In this document: one piece after another, positions 1 to 12,648 of the stretch | Numbering within the stretch: position 1 is the stretch's first letter | Layout: each line of letters begins with the position of its first letter | Source of the DNA: Adineta steineri | Lineage: Eukaryota > Rotifera > Eurotatoria > Adinetida > Adinetidae | Direction of reading: 5' to 3' | NCBI GenBank assembly: GCA_905250115.1 | Contig: CAJNOI010000305.1 | Location: 1-64,000 of the forward strand | DNA: 64,000 nt | Program-made: the position numbers and the translations under genes | Notes under the pieces: generated by a model | What the model was told of the DNA's origin: nothing | The model's database searches: none | Seen by the model: the letters and a program-made list of their open reading frames with translations, nothing else

Positions 1-540
1 TATTTTAGAACATTTTCATCGAATATATTAATCAATTTTTGTATGTATTCTTATTGATCACTTTATTGATTAATTGTGTTCTTCATCAAACGTCAGTCAT
101 GTGTAATAAATTGTGCATTTCTTCATTTTTTTTTGTATATTTTAGTCACGTCTAACGTACATTTATATAAATGTAGGTCAAGGTAAATCTTATATATATA
201 TATATATATATATGGTTATTGTATCTATCATCAGTATATTTTAATATCTTTGAAAATAATTACAACAACATCAACGCACAGTGATAAAATAACAAAAAAA
301 ATTATTTTTGAAGGAATAATTTAATCACTTGATGACTGACAAAAAAATGAATTTGATTGTGTTTCATGAAAATATTCATAGTTCTAATTTTTTCTTAGTT
401 ATCGCATTGTATAGATGAAGATGTCAATGTTGATATGAATCTAAATAATAACGAGTAATTCTCTGTACACTCTCCACCTCTATTCTTATTCTACGACACG
501 TACATCTTCATCTTCAAGATACGATAGACTATGTCAGTCA
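1..540. other. 3' flank of B-box gene, no gene seen
   Basis: AT-rich non-coding DNA downstream of the minus-strand B-box gene. It holds a (TA)n run at about 190-213. I see no conserved coding stretch or RNA gene. Confidence 0.5.
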
Positions 541-1944
541 CTAATCAATATTAGTTAGTTTGTGCAAATTGATAATAGTTTCACGTCTACATTGAAAATG
601 ATGATCGTTCTCACTTTTCACTACTATTGAATCTGTTCCGAGTAGTGCTGTTTTAATAGGATAACCATATTTATAAATTAATGTCGATTGAATTGTACCA
701 TTTGTTGAAATATGAGTTAATCGTCGATCAGCTGTATCAGTGACTAACCAACCATTGATATTGAGAGACGAAATAGAATTATAAGCAAAGATGCCACTAC
801 CAAATTCCATTGGAATCGACCATAATATATCTAATTTTCCTGCTGTTGAACGAACTTCGAAACGAGCTCGAAATTTAAAGGAATTTACTCCCGGTACACG
901 TCTGAAAACAATTAAACCAAGCATATCTGAATTACAAGCCATAGAATGAATTGATTCATTTTTGGCGCAGACTAAAAAGCGAGAGAGTTCAAAATTTGTT
1001 AATTTGTATTGATATAAAACGCAAGGTCCTTGTTCTTTTTTCAATAAATAAAGATGCATATTTGAACAAGCAGTTTTACAGAATTCTCCAGCAATTATTT
1101 TTTCAACTCGCATCTTATGTATACAAAGACTATATACACCACGCATTTTTCCTACATCGGTAAGTAAAATGAATTTTTCTAACAATCCAGCATAACATAT
1201 TTCTGTAACATATCCATATTCCCATTTCATTTGTTGTTCAGCTCGTAGTTCATGATCGAAAAGATATAATAAATTATCTGTATGCAATAATAAATATTGT
1301 TCATCTTTACTGGATGCCATTCCATCATATGAAAATTCTTTATGAAGATATTTTGACGAATGAGGTTCTGATAATTTACCTAAATCAAAGGGTATCATTC
1401 TTGGAAGCATCCAATCAATTTGAATAACATCTTTTTCAATGACTAACGGACGAAGTTTAACTAAAGTTTCAACTAATTCTTGTTTAATAATTTGTTTTTG
1501 AATTCCTTCAACTTTTTCCGTAATCCAAACGATATCATCTTTCGTTACATCATGATTTCCAACAAATTCGGCTACTAATGCATGCAAACGTTGAATAGTA
1601 TCTTGTTGATTATCCAATGTTTCATTAACAAATTCCTTCAAACGTCGACAGGCAAACATATAATAGTTGTGAACTACACGAATTGCGTCTTTCTTCCATA
1701 ATAATAATTTTTCAAGATCCTTTTTCATAACTGATGAATCTTTTAACTGCCATACTTTATCAGAGAGACAAACAATTTCATCTAAGATAGGTGTGATCTG
1801 TTCATTTAAAATATCCACATGTTCTTTTAAATGTACAATACATAAATCTTGTGAACAACAATGGCATAATGCTCGAGATGCACGATTACATTCCTCTATA
1901 TCGCAAGGTCTAATATACGTTGCTGGAAAGGTCGCTGTTGCCAT
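541..1944 (-). CDS. B-box-like zinc-finger / coiled-coil protein
   Basis: Single-exon 467-residue protein. The N-terminus has a B-box-like zinc cluster: C14, C19, C27, C30, C35, H38 and H42. A helical, probably coiled-coil segment follows (about 45-180), then a C-terminal half (about 200-460) of short beta-rich stretches that could form a propeller-like domain. This zinc-finger, coiled-coil, beta-rich order resembles TRIM proteins without a RING. No RING lies upstream. The start ATG gives the initiator just before the Cys cluster and no upstream in-frame extension is evident. B-box proteins of this plan are numerous in bdelloids, but the ligand and pathway are unknown. A second B-box gene lies at 40.6-42.0 kb. 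The exact family assignment is inference. Confidence 0.75.
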   Translation of the reverse strand: MATATFPATYIRPCDIEECNRASRALCHCCSQDLCIVHLKEHVDILNEQITPILDEIVCLSDKVWQLKDSSVMKKDLEKLLLWKKDAIRVVHNYYMFACRRLKEFVNETLDNQQDTIQRLHALVAEFVGNHDVTKDDIVWITEKVEGIQKQIIKQELVETLVKLRPLVIEKDVIQIDWMLPRMIPFDLGKLSEPHSSKYLHKEFSYDGMASSKDEQYLLLHTDNLLYLFDHELRAEQQMKWEYGYVTEICYAGLLEKFILLTDVGKMRGVYSLCIHKMRVEKIIAGEFCKTACSNMHLYLLKKEQGPCVLYQYKLTNFELSRFLVCAKNESIHSMACNSDMLGLIVFRRVPGVNSFKFRARFEVRSTAGKLDILWSIPMEFGSGIFAYNSISSLNINGWLVTDTADRRLTHISTNGTIQSTLIYKYGYPIKTALLGTDSIVVKSENDHHFQCRRETIINLHKLTNID

Positions 1945-3075
1945 GTAACTTGATACAAATAAATGTTATATATGTATGAGTTGTTTCGAGTACGTGTGTT
2001 CTATAGAAAAAAAAGATAAAATATAAAATTACATCTCGATAAAGACAAGAAAAAATTTCTCATGTTCATTTATTCTTGTCGTTCTAGTATAAAGTGAAAT
2101 AAAAAATCATTCGATTTCTTTTGATATCAAAGATAGAAGAATGACAAGGTGATGTGTACTCAATAAAAGAGCACCATATTGATATCTATTATATATCGAC
2201 GTGTCATTGTTGTGCAAAAAAAAATAGTAAATTGAGTGTGTGTACATCATTTTATAAAGCTTGACAAAAGATGACATTTCTTGGTTAGAAGGTACAAATA
2301 AGCGTTACAAAGTTAACAATGTCTTCGGTTAGTGAAGGAGAAGAGAATGATTATAAAACAGCTGTATACTATATAATGTTGAACTATTCAAAAAAAAGAA
2401 AACATATTCAATTGCGAGACATGAAGTGATATAATATCATCGAGGGGTAATTTATATTGCTCGTTTAGTTCATACAGTATACATTTTGTACGTATCAAGA
2501 ATATTTAAAACACACATATAACAACTGAATATCTTTTCAAATCTTGTTAGTTTATCGGAAGGGTGTGGGTGTAAGTATTGTCATTATGTTACATCTACAC
2601 TCACGCCCAGATGATATAAATGGCAAGGACATAACTCATTTGTTTAGTTTTCATTTACATATTAATTTAATAAAAAAAAATATGTTCATTCATACTGGTT
2701 ATTATGTCACAAATATCAGAATCCATAATTCTCATACTTTTCAGAGTCAATTATTAAAATTTTCTGTGTTTTTGTATCATATCATCAACCTAAATGAATA
2801 ATGTAATATCTTTATATATTTTTTTCAAGGACGTTTTCGTATGTATTTAAAAGATAAAAAAAATGCGCTATCAGAAATACGACATCATTATTCTTTACTA
2901 ACTGCGATGATGGGAGAGAGAGAAAAAAAACGTCGTTTATTCTTATCAATATTAAATGAATCAGTTTATTTATCGTTGATATTTTGTAATTTGATAAACA
3001 TTATAAAAAAAAGGAGTTTATATACGCATTTATTTATCAAAACGTTATTTCAAATAAATTTCAAATAAGACAAAG
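1945..3075. other. Intergenic region between B-box gene and Ly6-like gene
   Basis: Divergent upstream region for the minus-strand B-box gene and the plus-strand Ly6-like gene. It contains one GT/AC palindrome at 2557-2613. Short open frames here have no recognisable domain, and one of them begins on TTG rather than ATG. Confidence 0.5.
2557..2613. repeat. GT/AC palindrome copy (telomere-like hairpin)
   Basis: Left arm GAAGGGTGTGGGTGTAAG and right arm CTACACTCACGCCCAGATGA can pair imperfectly around a loop of about 17 bases. Member of the dispersed palindrome family described in the findings. Confidence 0.6.
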
Positions 3076-3635
3076 ATGAAAAATTTTATATTTCTTGTTT
3101 CTATTATTTTTACTTTAATTGGTAAGAAATAAATATTAAAAAAAAATAAATAATTTTAATACTAAAATTTTTCAGGTTTGATTGATCTTCAAAGTCAAAG
3201 TACATCAAAAACAACTCCACGTCCAACGACAACTGCAAGAACAACTCCGAGAACAACACCACGTCCTGGGCCATCAACATGCTATGCATGTGCAAATTGC
3301 CCATTTCCATTTAAGAGAAACGGTCCTTATGCATCTTCCCCAAATGGATGGTGTTATGTATGTATTTTTATACATTGATAATAATTGGCAATTTTTATTA
3401 TTTATAGAAAATAAGTGCAACTATATCTCCAAGTTCAGCGACTGATCGAGGCGCAGATTTAGGTGGCATTTGTGCTTTTAATGGATGTCAAACGAGAATG
3501 GTTAATAATGTCAATAAATATGTTTGTTGTTGTCGTAATAACTTTTGTAATACAGCTGTCTCGATCTCTAAATCAACAATTTATATTGTATCTTTATCTT
3601 CAATAATGATTTTTTTAATGAAAAATATTTATTAA
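3076..3635 (+). CDS. Secreted Ly6/uPAR-like three-finger protein
   Basis: Three exons: 3076-3121, 3176-3357 and 3408-3635. The first exon encodes a signal peptide of about 16 residues. A Thr/Pro/Arg-rich mucin-like linker of about 30 residues follows, then a cysteine-rich domain starting CYACANC and ending in a CCC...CN arrangement. The C-terminal Cys-Asn is the hallmark of Ly6/uPAR three-finger domains. A hydrophobic tail of about 20 residues follows the CN, which suggests GPI anchoring at the cell surface. Introns of 54 and 50 bases have clean GT-AG ends and keep the frame. It lies convergent with the ependymin-like gene. Family fit is by cysteine pattern only, so another small Cys-rich fold is possible. 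Confidence 0.7.
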
Positions 3636-3791
3636 AATAATTTATATTTAAGAACGTTTTTTTTTTCTAATGACAATTTTTCCTTGTTAATTCAAAACTA
3701 TTGAAAGAATCTTGATTATTAATGAATAACATGCACAAATAAAAAATCTTTATTGAAACTTATATTCATTTTTAAAAAGTAATAGTCATGA

Positions 3792-4596
3792 TCAACACAT
3801 TGGGTCTGTACTATTTTTACGAACTATTTCATATAATAAAGTTGGATGTATTGATGGATTGAACTCTATTTGAGTACAATTCTGTGGAATATCAAATACA
3901 TCGGATGGAGGAGGACCATATGTAAAGTTAAAAAATTGAATATCAGCACCGACAGTATATAAATTTAAATCCATTGGTAGATTTCCTTTTACTGTTGCAT
4001 AATAATAAAATGGTGCTGGTGGTATCTAAACAAGATAAATTGAACTGTTTATTAGCTCAAACGAATAAATAGTATTTCTTATAATATTGTTTTAATTACC
4101 TCATAATTATGACATCCACTCCACTTATAGCATGATATATTGTTGTATGTTAAGTTTCCTTTAAATTCATAAGTACGAAAGGCTAACATAGGTTCGATTT
4201 TGCCAGGAATTTGTCCCCATGAACATCCATCTGTACAACAAAAGTTTAAGATTCACAATAAATTAATTGAAAAAGAAAATACTACCTGGTGATAATTTAT
4301 AGTATCGATAACTTTGAAAATCTATAATTGTACTAAAAGCTTGATCATCATAAACAAGTTTATCTCTAAAAATAGTTGTGTCTACATAGTACATCGAACG
4401 TTGTCCATTGACTAGAAGCGATGTAGAATACTATATCGATATAATAAATTTATTTTGATATCTATCTTTATTAATAAATTAAATTACATACTTGACTTGG
4501 TTGAGGAGGAACAAGACCAATATTATTACCATTCGTTTTATACAAGAATGTGATAAGAAAAGACAATATCAATGCAATATAATTCATCTTTTTCAT
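3792..4596 (-). CDS. Secreted ependymin/LolA-like protein
   Basis: Four exons on the minus strand: 4492-4596, 4286-4430, 4100-4230 and 3792-4025. Together they encode 204 residues. The N-terminus is a signal peptide (MKKMNYIALILSFLITFLY). The mature chain has many aromatic residues, about four N-glycosylation sequons, cysteines at the C-S-W and S-C-Y...G-C-H positions, and a C-terminal block ending in F-x-I-P-x-x-C. Strand-rich sequence with this terminal motif is seen in ependymin-related and LolA-like secreted proteins. Two in-frame ATGs lie three codons apart at the start, and the first is used here. The family call is an inference from spacing and motif. What it binds is unknown. Confidence 0.6.
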
Positions 4597-4907
4597 ACCG
4601 AGCTTTTAATTTTATGAATTGTCTTGTGTTGCTGACAAAAGAATATATGATAAGAATGTATATGTGGTTCTTGATATTCTTGATTAGTCATATGTTGCAT
4701 AGTCATTCTATTACAAAATATTGAATGATAAGGAAGACAAATTGTGTGAATATAGGTCATTATGACGTTCTGTGTGCTCGTTAAAATATGAGTGAGACAT
4801 TTTTGCTTATGATTCATCTTTATGGAGGGTGAACGATGGTTAATACGAACAAAATGTCAACATATTTCAATAGTATACATTTATTTGTGTATATATTTAA
4901 ATGAGAG
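4597..4907. other. Divergent promoter interval
   Basis: About 310 bases between the start of the minus-strand ependymin-like gene and the start of the plus-strand NACHT-WD gene. Both promoters must lie here or close by. The minus-strand open frame across it (4593-4817) has no domain and is judged spurious. Confidence 0.45.
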
Positions 4908-7900
4908 ATGATATCATCTGATTATCAGGATGCTTTACGTGGACGATATCAACAATTACCAGATGTTCGCTCGAAAGTTGTTCGTATTTTTCTCAGTTCA
5001 ACATTTTCAGGTTAAAGATCTTCTATAAATATATGATTAGTCTCGTATAAAAATATATGTTCATAATTAGACACAATGGTCGAGCGAGATTCATTGATTG
5101 AAAATGTTTTTCCAAAATTGAAAAGTTATTGTCGTGAAAAATATGGTCTTGAATTTCAAGTTTGTATTATTCATTTAGCTGTTTTTTTTAATCAATATAT
5201 AAATAACAATTATAGTATGCTGATATGCGATGGGGAATTCCAACAGAATCAAATAATAATCACAGTGAAACCGAAACATGCCTCAAAGAAATTGAATTAT
5301 GTCAAAAATATTCTGTCGCTACTAATTTTGTGGTTAATTATCTCGCTTCAATTATTTTATTGATTATAATTAATTTTGAATAGGTTTTATTAGGTCATCG
5401 TTATGGTTCTAGACCAACACCAGCTACTATTCGTGCATCACTTTTTGAACAATTGTATAGTATTATCTGTTCAGATATCAATGATAAAGATGATGCTCAA
5501 TTACTTTCTCAATGGTATCAACTCGATACGAATCGAATACCTGCTGTTTATATACTTCGTCCGATTTCATCAATCTTACCTAATATTTTATCTCCGGTAG
5601 AAAAAAAAACATAAATTCTAATTATGAAACAAATAAATATTTTTAAGGATACAAATGAAGTAAAACAAGCAGAAAAAGAATGGAAAAAAATAAATACTCG
5701 TATTCGAACACGATTACGACAAGCAGCAACAAAATGTTTAGAACAACAACAAATTCAAGAGAATGAATATGATGATTTTTTTATATCAGGTATATTTTAA
5801 ATTTAATTTGCATTCACTATAATAATATTTTTAATTATAGTAACAGAAAAAGAAATTATAAACGGTATTCTATCGGTACCAAATGCAAACGAACGTACAT
5901 TATGTTTTTTACGTGAATTTGAAGACATTCATGAACATTTATCAGATAATAAAGCATCAAAATATATTGATTTACAATATTTAGATGATGGTACACCAAT
6001 AGTAGATGATGAAGTTGAGAAATTACTTAATCGTTTAAAATATACCCGAATTCCAAATGTATTACAATCAGAAAATATTTATAAATATAAAATTCATTGG
6101 ACATCAAAAGGTATCAATCGAGATGATCATATTCACCATATAGAACGATTTAATAATGATTTTTATAATGCAATACAACAACAAATTGATCAATGTGTTC
6201 AATCTCGTGTTATGCCAGTTTCAGATCCATTACATCATGAAGTTTTAGAACATGCAATACAATGTAAAACATACGTAGCTAAATTTCATGGTCGAACAGA
6301 TATTTTAAATAGTGTAAGATATATTATATTTTTATAATTCATTAGCATAAATATCATTTTCTTTTAGTTGAAAGAATATATTAACAATGATAATGAGAAT
6401 CGTCCGTGTATTGTATATGGAACTTCAGGTTGTGGAAAAACGAGTTTATTAGCTAAAGCTGCAACAGAAGTATGTAGAATCGATGATAAATAATATTGTT
6501 CAAGAACTATTTTTAGATATCAAATTGGTGGCCCAATCGATCTATCTCAATTATTTTACGATTTCTTGGGTACTATATACTTTTCTTATAAATAGAGAGT
6601 TTGAAACGTGATACATATTTTTGTAGAACGACTTCATCTTCGTCTACAATGTCGAAAAGTCTGCTATCAATATCAGAACAAATTTGTCGATTATATAACA
6701 TATCAATGGAAAATCATTCTAATGCATCACAATTACGATATCAATTAGAAAAAGATATATTTCCAAAAATTCCTCCTAATGAATATATTGTAGTATTATT
6801 TGATTCAATTGATCAACTTTCAGCAGATGCTTATGATTGTAAATGGTTACCAATAAATTATCCAAAAAATATTAAATGTATCATATCAACATTATCTGAT
6901 CATGGAAATATTTTATCAAATTTAAAAATGATTATAAATAATAATAATAATAATTCAAATTTATTTTTATTTGTATCACCTTTTGATGCAACAACAGTCG
7001 AAATTGTTTATAATGACTGGCTTAAAATAAAACAACGTTCATTAAGTGATGAACAACGTTTATTTATTCGTGATTTAGTACATAATCGATCGGAAATTCT
7101 TCCTTTATTTATGAAACTTCTTTTTGATATTATTTTAACTTGGCATTCCTATGATCCTATCGATAATAATCTTAAAAAATTAGAAACTATCGATGATTGT
7201 ATTCTCTATCTTTTTAGTCGTTTAAAAACTATTCATAATAGTTTATTAGTTTCTCGTTCATTATGTTATATGACAGCATCGAGAAATGGTATTAGTCAAA
7301 ATGAACTTGAAGACGTACTTTCTTTAGATGATGATGTAATTAAAAATGTATTCCAACATTATATACCACCTGTTAAACGTTTACCTGGTCTGTTATGGAC
7401 TAGAATTAGAAATGATTTAGATGAATATATTACAGAAAAAGAAGTTGATGATTTATCAGTCATTTATTGGTAAGATATACAAGATGTCACAATCTGTGAG
7501 TGGGTGTAGTGTAGATGCGAAAACGTGTGAATGCTTACACTCACACACTCATTCACATCCTCACCCACACTAGAGTCCTGCACGGGTACACTTTTTTGCA
7601 CCCGAATCCGACCCTACCCGGCTAGAATGCAACCGGATTCTAATCGGTCCCAGTAAGTTACTTTTCAAATATGATCAAATTCCTAACTTTCTGTCTCATT
7701 CAATAAATATAATACGTTTGATTTCGTTCATAAGTAACAAAGAAAAATATATATTATGTAAAGTTATGTAAAAAAAAAATGAATCAGGAGTTAGTTGAAA
7801 AATGTGGATTTTGCTCTTATCTCACATCCAAACACGCACAGACCCACATCCACTCTTCATATTGTAAGATGTTAATTAATAAAAATATGAAAGCTTTTTA

Positions 7901-10900
7901 TTTGAGAAATAAAAAAAGCTACTTAAAGAAACTAAACTTTTCTTTATCAAATATTATGATGAGTAATGGATCGTTTAATTATTATCAGACTTATTTTGAC
8001 TCCTTTTTTCATATTAGTAATAGTACCAGAATAAAATGTTAGAAATTCGGTGATATTACTAGTTATCGATTAGGGTCCGGGTATACACTCTTACTCGGGC
8101 CCGAACCGACCCGGCGAATTTTACCCGACACTCAGGTCCGAGTCGAGTACCCGTCCGGTTTGCAGGACTCTAACCCACACTCACCTTTTTGTTTTATATT
8201 TTGTAAATAGGTATCATCGTCGATTTATTGAAATAGCCGAAAAAGAATTTATTTCAAACTTGACAAAAATTGAACGAACAAATATTTTTCAAAATATGGT
8301 TGACTTATATACTGAAAAATGGAGTGGAAAAGCGAAACCATTCAAAATAGATAGTAAAAGTTTGATTAATAAATATAATTTACATGAATCAAATGGAGAA
8401 ATTCAAGCAAATCGATTGATAAGTTCACAACCAATTCAATTCATTGATGGAAATGGTCAAATTCAATTTAATAAACGAAAATTAAATGAATTACCAAATT
8501 TTTTAAGTAAATTAGCACCTGATTCAACAATTCCAATTGCTGCTAAGGAAATATTTTTCAGTTATTCATTTATGCGTAATGGTTTTTTTCTGTTTTTAAT
8601 TTAATAATAATCGATTTTCTTGTTTCAGGTGCTAAAATAATATGTTCATCTTTCGATGATATAACAGAAGATTTGAGAATAATTCAAGAATTATCAACAT
8701 ATGGTCTTGCAAAGGAAATAACAGAAATAAAAAATGAAATTGATATACATTCAATGGTATATATGCTGACTGGAAGTTTACTTGAAAAATATCCTGAAAA
8801 TTATAGTTTTGAAATTACATCACGTCTTCTTCGTTTATTTGGTGTTAAATCATATATAACTCATTTAATCAAACAACTTGATGAATTTAGTATTAATTAT
8901 TGTTCATTAATCGTTCCTTATTGCCAAATAGAACCACCTGGTGGTGGTTTACTTCATACAATTCATAGACATACATCATCTATAACATCATTTAAATTTA
9001 CAGAAGATCTTTCAACAAATATTAGTCTATCAGATAAAATTGTTGTCATTGATTTAGAACATAACAAAACTGTTCTCGATATTAATTTACCAAAATTAAA
9101 TCAATCTTATTTAAATTGTATAACATTAACAAATCCTGATTTTATTACTGAAAACGATAAATTTAAGAATTTATTATTTTTTATAAATTCATCAAATAAT
9201 ATTTATCTTATTTCTGCAAATGAAGATATTAAATTTAATAAATCATCTCAAATTGGATATGTAGGTGTTGAAGTTTTTGATACTAATCATATTCTTTGTA
9301 TTATCGCGGAAATTAATGGAAATTATATTGAATGTTGGGATATATTTAAAAATGAATTATTTCAAAGAATAGAATTTCCATCATCATCATCATCAACAAT
9401 AAAATATGTATTTTGTATTAATGTCTATTCAATGATAATAACTGTTTTTCATAATGGTAATATTTATTTTCATTCTATTATGGATGATTCAATCCAATCA
9501 AATTTTATTCATCGAGGTTCAATAGAACTTAGTAATCATCTTGATTTAGTTACGTTAGATAAAGAAATATTAATATGTACATTTGATTCATCTATTCCGA
9601 TTGATTTTGCTTTTATTAATTTAAATCAATTTAAAAGAAAACAAGAATTTTTAAATAATAATCAAATATTAAAAATATTAATAAAGTTTGATTATCCATT
9701 AGAATTAAAACCAATTAAAAAAATTATATTACCATATAAAAACGAGATACTTAAAAGGTATGATTCTGGAATTAAATTTATGTTATTTATAGTGATAACA
9801 AATAGATGGTTACATATTATTCACCTATGTAGAATGGAAACAATATCATATACGAGTATTAAAGGTCAATTTGATACAGCAGCTATGCATGTAAATAATC
9901 TAAATTTGATATATACAGCTCGTGGAGGTATTATTGAAGTATATATTTGGAAGTGTTTATACAGAAGGCATGAAAATGATGTTTTACATAAATGTCAATT
10001 GTATGTTTCAATTGATGTTAGTTCTTCTCCTATTACGACAATTTTCCCTGCACCATCTTATGGTATACGTATTTTCTCATAATTTTGTTTTTATCAATAT
10101 AATATATTTTTAAGGAGTCCTATTTTTTTGTTCGTTACAAAATGGAACTATTCATCTATATAATGGAAAACATACAAGAGATACTATGAAAACTATAGCA
10201 CCTTTTCCACGTACAAATGAATCCATACAAACTATTCAATTACTTAACGCAACAGCTATTACTCTTGATATTTCAAAACGGTAACTATCAAATTTTTCTT
10301 GACTGAAATACTTTGTTACATTTAGTGAACTTACATCGTGGTCATATCAACATTCTACATCAATTAAATCTAGTCATATATTTGAGAATGATATAATTAT
10401 CAATGGTTTTGCTATGACATGTAGTAGTATTAATTCAGAAAGAATATTTGTACTTGTAATAACAAGTGACAGTTATGCTGAAATTTATTTAGCTAAATCA
10501 CTTGGCAAAAATCCTTTGTTTCATCTTGAACTTCATTCTTCAGCTAGAGTTCATTCAACAAAGAATGGAAATTTTATTATATTAACAAAAAATGGTACAA
10601 TACATAGAATTGTCGAACAAATAATATCTAATGAAGAATCTAAATTTAATGAAATAGAAAATAGTCAGCTGAATATTCAATGTTCAATGATGTTTAGTTC
10701 AATTTTAACTATAAATTCAAAGGAATATCTTATTGTATTTGATGATAATGGTCAATCAATGGCTGTTTGTTCAATTGAACAAATTATTTATATTGATATT
10801 AATTTTTCATTAGATTTAGTACCATTATCATCTCATTTGTTGTCTATTATTGGTGATTCATCTCAAGATTTAGTAGCATTACATTTCGATAATAAATCTC

Positions 10901-11991
10901 TTACTATTTGTCAAGTTAAATTAGCCGAATCATCAAATAATAAAGGTTATCTTAACATGATATCATTTGATAAAGTTGATAAATTTTGTTTAAAAAATGA
11001 TTATTTTGCTAAATTTAATAATGTTGATAATGAACTTAGTTGGTATAATATTAATTTATCAAAATATCATGAATTCATTAAAATGTCAAATGAATGTTTA
11101 CAATTATGTATGAATGAATCAAGTAGTTATATTTTTGTTTTGATAAAATCTTGTATATTATTTATGTATCGTATTATTGATAATCAACAATTAGCTAAAT
11201 TATATCTCTATGATATTGCTTCATTTATGATAGCAGATAATGATTTTATTGTTTTATCAATGAATGATCGACGTCTACTTACATTAATGATTGCCGATCC
11301 CCAAGATTCAACAGTACACGCAAAAATACACGCATTACCTAGCAGGTATAGTTTTCTTGACGAATAAATTATTAAGATCAATTCAATATATTTCGTTTGC
11401 TATGATAGAACTTCTGAGCATACTACCGAATCTGCAACTACAAACCTTATTAAAAATTTAAACAAACGTCTCAATCCGGACAGTAGTGACGATTACAGTG
11501 ATTCGTTCGATGATGATGACGATGATGATAATAATACTAGTTCTCGTAAGAAGAGAAAACCCATCAAGACTAAGAATACTAAGACAAAAGTTGTACGATC
11601 TAATACTTCTTTTCGGTTAGTTACTCGATTTCCTAGTCGATATTCACCTTCAAAGATGAATTCTACCGATGAGTTTATATCCAAAATATTGTCCATACTT
11701 TGGAACGCTTCAGATGATATTGATGTGACACAACTCATTGATGATTCTGATGATGAAAATTCTACTAATGATGACCGGCAGATGACCGATACAATCAGCA
11801 TAGAAAAATCTGAACATGAAGCTGATTGTAGTCGTCCAACGACTGAAGATGATCTCAATGATATTCGTCAAAAAGTCGTAGAATATGACCGACAACAACT
11901 TAAAGGTGTACAATTTGCGAATGCAGGTCATACTAATTTGAAAGTTGTCAACAGTTATCCAATAACTTCGCATACATGCTCGCTTTTTTAA
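4908..11991 (+). CDS. NACHT and WD-repeat protein, NWD1-like
   Basis: Fourteen exons: 4908-5010, 5071-5159, 5216-5332, 5384-5596, 5648-5789, 5841-6313, 6368-6469, 6517-6569, 6627-7469, 8211-8575, 8629-10062, 10115-10280, 10326-11345 and 11409-11991. They give an uninterrupted 1900-residue frame. The N-terminus matches the NWD1/DUF4062 module, with VRIFLSSTFSDTMVERD followed by ADMRWGIPTES and NFVVLLGHRYGSRP. Walker A is GTSGCGKTSLL (from G397). Walker B is VVLFDSIDQL (D490). WD-like beta repeats fill about residues 850-1700. The last about 190 residues are acidic, Ser/Asp-rich and probably disordered, an extension beyond typical NWD1 (about 1560 residues). NACHT-WD proteins are STAND ATPases thought to act as ligand-gated assembly scaffolds, and the ligand here is unknown. 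Intron 9 is 741 bases and holds a MITE nested in a palindrome; the other introns are 45-63 bases. Confidence 0.9.
7497..8185. repeat. GT/AC palindrome split by a MITE (intron 9)
   Basis: Left arm GTGAGTGGGTG at 7497-7507. The right arm CACCCACAC ends at 7570 and, after the inserted element, resumes as ACCCACACTCAC at 8173-8184. With the insertion and its duplicated 8 bases removed, the two arms pair. Inner parts (ACACTCACACACTCATTCAC) also belong to the C-rich arm. Confidence 0.65.
7571..8172. mobile_element. hAT-like MITE with exact 8-bp target duplication
   Basis: About 602 bases bounded by the inverted terminal repeat TAGAGTCCTGCA / TGCAGGACTCTA. The repeat extends imperfectly through CGGGTAC and several subterminal CCGACCC/GGGTCGG-type motifs. 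The element is flanked on both sides by the direct repeat ACCCACAC (7563-7570 and 8173-8180). An 8-bp duplication with this terminus and GC-rich CGGGT subterminal motifs is characteristic of non-autonomous hAT elements. The interior is AT-rich and encodes no transposase. It lies inside intron 9 of the NACHT-WD gene. Confidence 0.85.
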
Positions 11992-12174
11992 TTATTTTAT
12001 CAAGCCCGCTTTGTTGCTTATTATTTTCAACACAATTTGTGAAACCACATTTATCCATGGAATTGTTTCAAAAAAAACCTATTTTTGCTTATTTTATTAA
12101 TATACCTTGCTGCAAACACAGAGAAAAATCAATCCTTAGATCTATATTCTTAAAAATATTCTGACTATGCGAGA

Positions 12175-12269
12175 TAGGGTGGGTGTGGGTGTGGGTGTGA
12201 CTGTTGGTGTTGGCGTAAGTGTGGATGTAGGTAAATACAAGTTGCATCCATACCCACACCCATACCCTA
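12175..12269. repeat. GT/AC palindrome with (GGGTGT)n arm
   Basis: The left arm reads AGGGTGGGTGTGGGTGTGGG and holds the longest run of telomere-like GGGTGT units in the window. The right arm is CATACCCACACCCATACCCT. The intervening stretch is also GT-rich (TTGGTGTTGGCG). Confidence 0.75.
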
Positions 12270-12601
12270 AAACGTAAATTTATCACGCTTAATCAGCTCG
12301 TAAAAGTATATGACGCAGATGAAAAATCCCAAAACGAGATTCATGTGTTATATAATATACTTCCTTTACTCTTTCTGTTTCCATTGTACAATGAATAAGT
12401 TTGTTTATGTATGTGTCATCAAATATATGTTTTTGAAATAAAAGTCAGTTGATATATGAAGAATTATCAAAAGAGAAGAAATATATCGACTTATTCGTTT
12501 TTTGTATCTTATCCATAAGTAAATAGACATTACTTTCATTAAGATAACAAAATTAATTTAATTTATCGTTTGTTATATATTTCAGAAATGAAACCAATAT
12601 T

Positions 12602-12648
12602 TTGAGGGTGTGGATGTGGTTGAAAATATTATGAACTCACACCCATGA
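12602..12648. repeat. Short GT/AC palindrome next to APH-like stop codon
   Basis: Left arm TTGAGGGTGTGGATGTGG and right arm CTCACACCCATGAT end directly at the stop codon of the minus-strand APH-like gene. Confidence 0.6.

Larger units (their letters stand above)
11992..12648. other. Intergenic between convergent NACHT-WD and APH-like genes
   Basis: No coding sequence recognised. It carries two palindromes of the GT/AC family, at 12175-12269 and 12602-12648. Both 3' ends of the flanking genes face this interval. Confidence 0.5.

Noticed and set aside
4593-4817. 74-codon minus-strand frame
   Set aside because: It overlaps the start of the ependymin-like gene and the divergent promoter; composition is His/Ile-rich with no motif.
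7779-8042. 87-codon frame inside the hAT-like MITE
   Set aside because: It shows no transposase motif (no hAT dimerisation or catalytic block), so the element is called non-autonomous.
12089-12286. Minus-strand 65-codon frame with a His/Thr run
   Set aside because: It is a translation of the GT/AC palindrome (low complexity) and not a gene.
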